Shown here: positions 1 to 5,261 of the stretch, in pieces
How the letters are laid out: each line of letters begins with the position of its first letter
Numbering within the stretch: the stretch's first letter is position 1
Source of the DNA: Deltaproteobacteria bacterium RBG_13_52_11
Lineage (GTDB): Bacteria; Desulfobacterota; B13-G15; RBG-16-54-18
Assembly (NCBI GenBank): GCA_001797745.1
Contig: MGQF01000098.1
Location: forward strand, 26,151 to 33,820
Direction: 5' to 3'
DNA: 7,670 nt
Translations under genes and position numbers: made by a program
The notes under the pieces: model-generated
The model's database searches: none
The model's input: only the letters and a program-made list of their open reading frames with translations
What the model was told of the DNA's origin: nothing

Positions 1-2
1 CC

Positions 3-1178
3 GCCTCCGCCGAGATGTTGGGCTACACGGTGGAAGAGCTGCTGGCCCTCCCACCCAAACAGGTAAGGAACCTGGTGCATCCGGAGGATCAGGAGTTCGT
101 CTGGGGACACTACCGGAATCGTCTTGAAGGCAAATCTGTCCCACAGCGCTATGAATATCGCGTCATCAGAAAGGATGGATCAGTACGCTGGGTGGAGGCG
201 TTTTCCAGCCTCATCGAGTATCGGGGGCGGCCTGCTGTCCAAGTAGCCACCATAGACATCACCGAACGCAAAGAGGTGGAGGCGACCCTAAAAAATTCTG
301 AGGAACGATATCGTACCCTCGTTGAGAGTTCTACTGATGCCATCTTGATGCTGGACCGGGAGAGGAGCGTCATCACATGTAATCAGGCCTTTCTTGATCT
401 ATTCGGTTATCGAATAGAAGAGGTTAAAGGTAAATCGATCAGGATCATGCATCCATCAGAAGAAAGTTTCCGTAATTATGGTAAGGCCACCTATCCATTG
501 GTTGAGAGGGTTGGTTCCCTGCGGGAAGAATGGGATCTTATGCGTAAGGATGGCACAATCTTCCTGGCAGAAATTGTTACATCACCAGTACGGGCACCTG
601 ATGGAACAACAACAGGTTATATCTGCATCAGCAGGGATATCACCGAGCGCAAACGGGCAGAGGAAGAACTCGAATACATGGCCACCCACGACGTTCTCAC
701 CGGCCTGCCCAACCGCACGTTGTTCACTGACCGGCTCACTGTGGCGCTCACCCAGACTCGGCGTTCCCAAAAGAATCTCGCCGTGATGATGCTCGACCTG
801 GACCATTTCAAGGATGTCAACGATTCATTTGGGCACAGTATGGGAGATCAGATGCTTCGTGCCGTCGGCAGTCGGCTCTCAGAGGTGCTGCGCAGGAGTG
901 ATACCGTCGCCCGCATAGGAGGTGATGAATTCTTGCTGTTATTACCAGAAATGGACCAGGTAGACTATGCAGCCACCATCGCCCACAAGGTCCTACAGGC
1001 CTTTCGAGAACCCTTCGTCTTTGATGACAACCCATTATACATCACCACCAGCATAGGAATCGCCATCTTCCCCGAAGACGGCGCCGATACCGATACCTTG
1101 GTGAAGAACGCTGACACTGCCATGTACCGCGCCAAGGGAAAGGGCCGGGACAACTTTCAACGTTATACCCCGGCCTGA
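3..1178 (+). CDS. PAS-PAS-GGDEF diguanylate cyclase (5' partial)
   Basis: Predicted sensory diguanylate cyclase making c-di-GMP from two GTP. The frame is open from base 3 and the first visible residues (EMLGYTVEEL) are already inside a PAS fold, so the start lies left of the window; the Met at 15 is not a credible start. Domains in order: end of PAS 1 with its PAC tail (to about base 285, closing on DITERK); a second complete PAS/PAC (about 297-660, again closing on DITERK); and a GGDEF domain (about 675-1170) beginning YMATHDVLTGLPNR. The catalytic RIGGDEF is intact (GGDEF at 918-932). An allosteric product-inhibition I-site, RxxD (RRSD, 891-902), sits five residues before it, so the enzyme is predicted active and feedback-inhibited. 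No membrane segment or EAL domain is seen in the visible part. The 332-base gap downstream, with its own promoter, suggests a separate transcription unit from the phosphorelay genes. The ligand of the PAS domains cannot be told. Confidence 0.93.
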   Translation, partial: ASAEMLGYTVEELLALPPKQVRNLVHPEDQEFVWGHYRNRLEGKSVPQRYEYRVIRKDGSVRWVEAFSSLIEYRGRPAVQVATIDITERKEVEATLKNSEERYRTLVESSTDAILMLDRERSVITCNQAFLDLFGYRIEEVKGKSIRIMHPSEESFRNYGKATYPLVERVGSLREEWDLMRKDGTIFLAEIVTSPVRAPDGTTTGYICISRDITERKRAEEELEYMATHDVLTGLPNRTLFTDRLTVALTQTRRSQKNLAVMMLDLDHFKDVNDSFGHSMGDQMLRAVGSRLSEVLRRSDTVARIGGDEFLLLLPEMDQVDYAATIAHKVLQAFREPFVFDDNPLYITTSIGIAIFPEDGADTDTLVKNADTAMYRAKGKGRDNFQRYTPA

Positions 1179-1392
1179 GCCCTGCTATCGTTTCCGGGCA
1201 AATTTTTGATATGACTATCTCGTAGTGACGGTTATTCATCGAGGTTTCTCATCTCCCGGTGAAGAACCCCTCAATTCCCCTATTCACTCACGATACCGAA
1301 TTTGATTTGCTCCGTCAGTGACAAAAAACGTCGCTTTTGTGGATAATAAACGCCCCTCCGCTCCTAGCTCCCCCCTTGATTTACATAACTCA

Positions 1393-1404
1393 CTGATATA
1401 TCAG
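1393..1404. promoter_or_regulatory. 12-base perfect palindrome upstream of promoter
   Basis: CTGATATATCAG is its own reverse complement. It lies 22 bases upstream of the -24 element of the sigma-54 promoter, a plausible place for a dimeric regulator to bind. I see no second copy in the gap, and enhancer-binding proteins usually bind further upstream at paired sites, so the operator role is only a suggestion. Confidence 0.3.
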
Positions 1405-1426
1405 GTATTTTTTGAGATCTCCTTTT

Positions 1427-1442
1427 TGGCACAGAATATGCT
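1427..1442 (+). promoter_or_regulatory. Sigma-54 (RpoN) -24/-12 promoter
   Basis: The sequence TGGCACAGAATATGCT matches the RpoN consensus TGGCACRNNNNTTGCW at every fixed position but one (A for T just before TGC). The invariant GG (1428-1429) and GC (1440-1441) are at exactly the required spacing. A stretch CCTTTTT precedes the -24 element. Transcription would start near 1453, giving a leader of about 58 bases before the ATG at 1511. From family knowledge, such promoters need an AAA+ enhancer-binding protein; none is encoded in the window. The promoter points straight into the response regulator and the phosphorelay genes behind it. Confidence 0.8.
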
Positions 1443-1498
1443 CATTACCAAGTGGGTTATGGCATACGCTCTCAATGTGATGTTGCAACACCGTGTTC

Positions 1499-1504
1499 GA
1501 GGAG
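1499..1504 (+). promoter_or_regulatory. Shine-Dalgarno site setting the start at 1511
   Basis: GAGGAG lies six bases before the ATG at 1511. It favours that ATG over the in-frame GTG at 1493, because the site lies inside the six extra codons the longer form would have and nothing comparable precedes the GTG. Confidence 0.7.
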
Positions 1505-1510
1505 TTCGCC

Positions 1511-1975
1511 ATGCAGGAAATGCAAGATGTAGTCATTCTCTTGGTGGAAGATGATCCAGGCCACATGCGCTTGATCGAGAAGAACCTGCGCCGTGCCAAC
1601 GTCAAAAACGAGATCGCCTTCGCCACCAATGGGCAGGAGGCCCTTGACTACCTGTTCTGTGAAGGGGAGTACACCAACAAACAGCACCCATCGCACCTGC
1701 TGGTGCTGCTTGACCTCAATCTGCCGGTGCTCGACGGTTACCAGGTACTCGAACGTATGAAGACAGACGAGCGCACCAAACGCATCCCCGTGGTCATCCT
1801 CACCACCACCGATGATTCCCGAGAGGTAGCCCGATGCTATGAGCTCGGCTGCAACGTCTACATCACCAAACCAGTGGACTATGAACAATTCTCCGAGGCG
1901 ATGCGCAAGCTTGGGTTATTTTTAATGGTTGTCATGATACCGGATGGAGCGTCAGGTGAGTATGGTTCATTCTGA
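1511..1975 (+). CDS. Rcp1-type single-domain response regulator
   Basis: Stand-alone CheY-like receiver of 154 residues with no output domain, so it probably acts by protein contact or as a phosphate shuttle or sink. Starting at ATG 1511 the acidic pair is E13-D14-D15, the phosphoacceptor is D68 (in LLDLNLPVLDG), the switch Thr is T98 (in VVILTTTDD) and the conserved Lys is K120 (in ITKPV). All are present, so it should be phosphorylatable. The long insertion between helix 2 and strand 3 (EGEYTNKQHPS, roughly 51-61) and the ending FSEAMRKLGLFL are typical of the Rcp1 group, first known beside cyanobacterial phytochromes and common beside PAS-type kinases. It is the first gene after the sigma-54 promoter. 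Its last 14 bases overlap the hybrid kinase gene, which suggests translational coupling and partnership with that kinase. An in-frame GTG at 1493 is a weaker alternative start. Confidence 0.93.
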   Translation: MQEMQDVVILLVEDDPGHMRLIEKNLRRANVKNEIAFATNGQEALDYLFCEGEYTNKQHPSHLLVLLDLNLPVLDGYQVLERMKTDERTKRIPVVILTTTDDSREVARCYELGCNVYITKPVDYEQFSEAMRKLGLFLMVVMIPDGASGEYGSF

Positions 1976-4742
1976 GCCGATTCGCATTCTCTACGTCGAG
2001 GACGATCCTGGTCTCGCGCGTCTCGTGCAGAAAAAGCTGCAGCGGGCGGGATATGTGGTGGATATCGCCTTTGATGGTGAGGAGGGTCTAGCCAAGTTTG
2101 AGGCCGACTCCTATGATCTCATGTTTGTGGATCAGAACCTTCCTGTCTACGATGGGTTGGAAGTAATACGCATCTTAAATTCCAAGGGTATTCTGCCGCC
2201 TACTATTATGATCACGGGCACTGGTGATGAGAAGGTGGCGGTGGAGGCCATGAAGCTCGGTGCGGGGGATTACATCGTCAAGGACGTGGGGGCAGGGTAT
2301 CTTGAGATACTCCCCGCCGCTGTCGAGAAGATACTCCGTCAACGACGCGCCATTGAGGAGCAGCAGCAGTCCGAAGAGGCACTGCGGGAGAGCCAGAAAG
2401 AGCTTCAGACCATCATGGATGCCTCGCCAATCGCTATTTCCTGGGCCGACAAACAAGGGAACATCCAATACATCAACCGAAAGCACCACGAACTCTTCGG
2501 CTACACCCTTGAAGAGATTCCAACCATTGCCGCATGGCGGTGCCAGGCCGATCATGATCCGGTACAGCGTGAAAAGTTCGCCAACTGGGGGGAAGAGCTC
2601 ATGGAGGCGCACAAGGAGGGCAGATCGCTTGCCCCTCGGGAAATGACCGCCACCTGCAAAGATGGTTCTATCCGCCATGTGACGATTCAGGGAGCAATCG
2701 TCTCCAACCGAAACCTGGTCATTTACAATGACATCACCGAGCGCAAGCAAGCGGAGGAATTATTGCGGCAGGAGCGGGAGACCTTTTCCACCATCTTGCA
2801 GAATGCCATGTATGGGGTGGCGTTGATCGATCGGAATGGGGAATACCTCTACGTTAATCCCGCATTCACCGCCATCACGGGCTATACCCTGGAGGATATC
2901 CCCACCGGAAGAGATTGGATGCACAAGGCCTATCCCGATAGGGAATACCGGCACAAGGTTATTGAAGCTCGCGAAAAGGACCGTGGGTCAGGGGGGATGA
3001 TTAGTAGGGTGTTTAGTGTCGTTTGCAAGGATGGGGGAATTAGGGAGATAGAGTTCAGACCGGCCCAGTTAGCTGATGGGCGGGCCATTGTGATGTTAAC
3101 GGACATCACCGAGCGCGAGCGGATACAGGAGGAATTACGCAGGGCCAAAGTAGAAGCTGAAACAGCCAACCGCGCCAAGACCGAATTTCTCGCGAGCATG
3201 AGCCACGAGATCAGAACGCCGATGAATGCCATTATCGGCATGGCCGATCTGCTCTTGGAAACCCAGTTAACCCCTGAGCAGCAGCAATATGTCCTGGTCT
3301 TCCAGACAGCCGGGGAAAATCTTTTACACATCATTAATAACATCATTGATATTTCCAAGGTGGAAGCCGGCCACGTTCAACTCGAAACCATCGACTTTGA
3401 CCTTAACGATATCATTGAAACCATATGTGACGTGATGGCCCTTCGTGCCCATAAAAAAGGCCTGGAACTGGTTTATAATAGCATGCCGGAAGTCCCGACC
3501 GAACTCGTGGGGGATCCAACGCGTTTGCGCCAGATACTGATAAACCTTATCGGCAATGCCATCAAGTTCACCGAAAAAGGTGAGGTGTTCATCCAGGTCG
3601 AAAGCCATGGACAAAAAAACGGGAACGTTGAACTATTATTTTCGATAACCGACTCCGGTATCGGCATTGCTCCGGAACAGATAGATACGGTCTTTGACGC
3701 CTTTACGCAGGCCGATTCATCGATCACCCGCAAGTATGGGGGGACGGGACTCGGCCTGTCCATCTCAAAGCAACTGGTGGAACTCATGGGCGGGCATATG
3801 CAGGTGGAGAGCAAGCCTGGTCAGGGGAGTACTTTTTCCTTTACTGTACAGTTTGCGATTCAGACCGAACCAAAAGGGCATATAGAAGAGAAGATTGCAC
3901 TGGATATGAAAGGGGTGAGGGTGCTTGTTGTTGATGACAACGAAACGAATCGCATGATATTGCGAAATTCACTCTCCAAATTAGGCGCCATTATAACAGA
4001 GGCGGACAGCGGCGAGCGTGGACTTGCAGAATTCAAGCGTGCCATGAAGATTACTCATCCATATCAACTGGCATTAATCGACCAGCGTATGCCGGGCATG
4101 GACGGATTCGAACTGGCCAAACACATAAAAGAAACCATGGGAAACATCAAGCACACGGCCGTTATGATGCTCACGTCAGATAACAGGAGCGGAGATCGTG
4201 CCCGTTGCAAAGAATTTGATATAACGTTTTATTTGGTAAAACCCGTGAAAAAGGCGGAACTGCTGGTTGCTATTGCTAACATTATGGGGCGCAAAATCGA
4301 GCCTGTTGTTGGCAAGATCCCGGAGGCAAGACCCGTCGACCTCACCACGATCCGCTCCCTGAACCTCCTCCTTGTCGAAGATTCCGCGGACAATCGTCTG
4401 ATTATCCAGGCCTATTTCAAGAGGTCTTCAGATCATATAGACATAGCCGAAAACGGCGCGATTGCCGTTGAAAAGTTCAAGTCGGGGAAATACGATCTGG
4501 TGCTCATGGATGTACAGATGCCAATCATGGACGGTTATGCTGCCACCCGTGAAATCAGGAAGTGGGAGCAGGAACAGGGGAGAAAACAAACACCCATCAT
4601 TGCCTTGACCGCCCATGCCCTGAAAGAAGATGCTCAAAAGAGTCTTGACGCAGGATGCACGGATCACCTGACAAAGCCGATAAGGAGGGCAACGCTGATG
4701 GAGGCCGTCCAAAAATATACGGGGGCGCGGAGTAATGAATGA
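1962..4742 (+). CDS. Hybrid histidine kinase REC-PAS-PAS-HisKA-HATPase-REC-REC
   Basis: Soluble hybrid sensor kinase of 926 residues with no transmembrane segment. Order from ATG 1962: N-terminal receiver (about 6-120, acceptor D57 in VDQNLP); coiled linker; PAS 1 (about 147-262) and PAS 2 (about 276-388), each closed by a DITER motif; HisKA (about 405-475) with phosphorylated H415 in SMSHEIRTP; HATPase (about 518-632) with N-box N532, G1 DSGIGIAP from D564 and G2 GGTGLGL at 593-599; receiver 2 (about 652-773, D707 in LIDQRMPGMDG); receiver 3 (about 800-920, D850 in LMDVQMPIMDG). All catalytic elements look intact. It likely autophosphorylates and passes phosphate to its C-terminal receivers and then to the HPt protein next door. 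The N-terminal receiver makes the kinase itself a target of another phosphoryl signal. The start is uncertain: in-frame ATG 1944, GTG 1956 (GGAG at 1946-1949 six bases before it) and ATG 1962 are all possible, and all overlap the preceding gene. The PAS ligand is unknown. Confidence 0.95.
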   Translation: MVHSEPIRILYVEDDPGLARLVQKKLQRAGYVVDIAFDGEEGLAKFEADSYDLMFVDQNLPVYDGLEVIRILNSKGILPPTIMITGTGDEKVAVEAMKLGAGDYIVKDVGAGYLEILPAAVEKILRQRRAIEEQQQSEEALRESQKELQTIMDASPIAISWADKQGNIQYINRKHHELFGYTLEEIPTIAAWRCQADHDPVQREKFANWGEELMEAHKEGRSLAPREMTATCKDGSIRHVTIQGAIVSNRNLVIYNDITERKQAEELLRQERETFSTILQNAMYGVALIDRNGEYLYVNPAFTAITGYTLEDIPTGRDWMHKAYPDREYRHKVIEAREKDRGSGGMISRVFSVVCKDGGIREIEFRPAQLADGRAIVMLTDITERERIQEELRRAKVEAETANRAKTEFLASMSHEIRTPMNAIIGMADLLLETQLTPEQQQYVLVFQTAGENLLHIINNIIDISKVEAGHVQLETIDFDLNDIIETICDVMALRAHKKGLELVYNSMPEVPTELVGDPTRLRQILINLIGNAIKFTEKGEVFIQVESHGQKNGNVELLFSITDSGIGIAPEQIDTVFDAFTQADSSITRKYGGTGLGLSISKQLVELMGGHMQVESKPGQGSTFSFTVQFAIQTEPKGHIEEKIALDMKGVRVLVVDDNETNRMILRNSLSKLGAIITEADSGERGLAEFKRAMKITHPYQLALIDQRMPGMDGFELAKHIKETMGNIKHTAVMMLTSDNRSGDRARCKEFDITFYLVKPVKKAELLVAIANIMGRKIEPVVGKIPEARPVDLTTIRSLNLLLVEDSADNRLIIQAYFKRSSDHIDIAENGAIAVEKFKSGKYDLVLMDVQMPIMDGYAATREIRKWEQEQGRKQTPIIALTAHALKEDAQKSLDAGCTDHLTKPIRRATLMEAVQKYTGARSNE

Positions 4743-4840
4743 GGGATTGTGGATTGCAAAACCGCATGGTGTTGAGTGAAGCCTTACCTCTTTGCCGTGC
4801 TTGATAAAACAAGGTCGAGAATTGGAAAAGATAGAGACCG

Positions 4841-4846
4841 AGGAGG
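4841..4846 (+). promoter_or_regulatory. Strong Shine-Dalgarno site for the HPt gene
   Basis: AGGAGG, complementary to the 16S 3' end, seven bases before ATG 4854. It fixes this start and suggests strong, independent translation of the small HPt protein after the 111-base gap. Confidence 0.8.
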
Positions 4847-4853
4847 ATAAACC

Positions 4854-5180
4854 ATGACACAACAGAGCGCCCTAAAGCAAGATGGAAAGATCATCGTCCA
4901 CGTGGACCCAGATATCGCAGACCTCATACCCGGTTTCCTGGAGAACAGGCACAAGGATATAAAGACCATGGGTGAGGCCCTGGCGCAGGGTGATTTTGAT
5001 GCCATACGGCTCCTCGGACACAGCATGAAGGGTGCGGGGGGGAGCTACGGGTTTGACGCCATTACCGACATAGGGAAATCCTTGGAGCAGGCTGCAATAG
5101 CAAAAAATTTCGCGGAGATCCAAAGCTTAGTAAAAGAGCTCTCCGCGTACCTTGACCGTGTTGAGGTGGTTTACGAGTGA
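4854..5180 (+). CDS. Histidine phosphotransfer (HPt) protein
   Basis: Free HPt protein of 108 residues, a cytoplasmic phosphate shuttle between receivers. The signature GHSMKGAGGSYGF carries the phospho-accepting H56, with K59, G60 and the following small residues matching the HPt motif HxxKGxxxxxG. The sequence before it (VDPDIADLIPGFLENRHKDI, about 17-36) is the usual first helix of stand-alone HPt proteins, and the remainder (DIGKSLEQAA to the end) forms the last two helices, so the domain is complete with little extra. It has no kinase or ATP-binding part. It sits between the hybrid kinase, whose last receivers are natural phosphate donors, and the receiver-ATPase fusion, whose receivers are natural acceptors. 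The neighbouring gaps (111 and 81 bases) have no clear terminator or promoter, so it is probably in the same operon. Confidence 0.92.
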   Translation: MTQQSALKQDGKIIVHVDPDIADLIPGFLENRHKDIKTMGEALAQGDFDAIRLLGHSMKGAGGSYGFDAITDIGKSLEQAAIAKNFAEIQSLVKELSAYLDRVEVVYE

Positions 5181-5193
5181 GGACCAGGAAGCA

Positions 5194-5233
5194 CCGGCCA
5201 GCTTTTAGCGCAACCCTGCTGCATGCCGGCCAG
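5194..5233 (+). repeat. Short CCGGCCAG direct repeat in the HPt-ATPase gap
   Basis: CCGGCCAG occurs at 5194-5201 and again at 5226-5233 inside the 81-base gap. Because CCGGC (5194-5198) can pair with GCCGG, a weak hairpin is also possible. There is no T-run after it, so it is not an intrinsic terminator. The role is unknown and chance is possible. Confidence 0.35.
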
Positions 5234-5250
5234 TAACTATTGGAAGCAAT

Positions 5251-5258
5251 GAGGTGAT
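5251..5258 (+). promoter_or_regulatory. Shine-Dalgarno site forcing a TTG start
   Basis: GAGGTGAT is an eight-base match to the anti-Shine-Dalgarno sequence; its GAGG core ends seven bases before TTG 5262. An in-frame TGA at 5250-5252 lies within the same stretch, so translation of the downstream frame cannot begin further upstream. The next in-frame ATG is 21 codons in, beyond the receiver's first strand and acidic pocket, so TTG is the start. Confidence 0.85.
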
Positions 5259-5261
5259 ACG

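Larger units (their letters stand above)
1179..1510 (+). other. Non-coding intergenic/promoter region
   Basis: This 332-base gap separates the cyclase gene from the phosphorelay genes. Neither strand has an ORF with convincing protein character. It holds a sigma-54 type promoter (1427-1442), a perfect 12-base palindrome 22 bases upstream of it (1393-1404), a 10-base palindrome in the presumed leader (1481-1490) and a short inverted repeat ACAAAA/TTTTGT (1321-1326 and 1335-1340). Just after the cyclase stop, GCCC (1179-1182) and GGGC (1196-1199) could pair before a run of five T (1203-1207), but the loop is 13 bases and the stem too short for a confident terminator. The rest shows nothing I can interpret; activator sites for a sigma-54 enhancer-binding protein would be expected here. 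Confidence 0.6.

Noticed and set aside
1179..1207. Possible intrinsic terminator after the cyclase gene
   Set aside because: Only a four-base GCCC/GGGC stem with a 13-base loop before five T; too weak to annotate as a terminator.
1318..1554. Plus-strand 78-codon ORF in the gap before the response regulator
   Set aside because: It begins at a GTG without a ribosome site, runs through the sigma-54 promoter and overlaps the response regulator in another frame, with no recognisable motif.
2175..2750. Long minus-strand ORF of 191 codons inside the hybrid kinase
   Set aside because: Shadow of the kinase gene; composition and lack of motifs fit an antisense frame.
255..3119. DNA motif near GAYATCACCGARCGC at 255, 636, 2730 and 3102 as a dispersed repeat
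   Set aside because: It encodes the DITER(K) end of each PAS/PAC unit; recurrence is explained by protein family conservation.
4767..4782. Second sigma-54-like element before the HPt gene
   Set aside because: TGG and GC are present but the spacing is off by one base and the rest of the -24 and -12 elements does not match.
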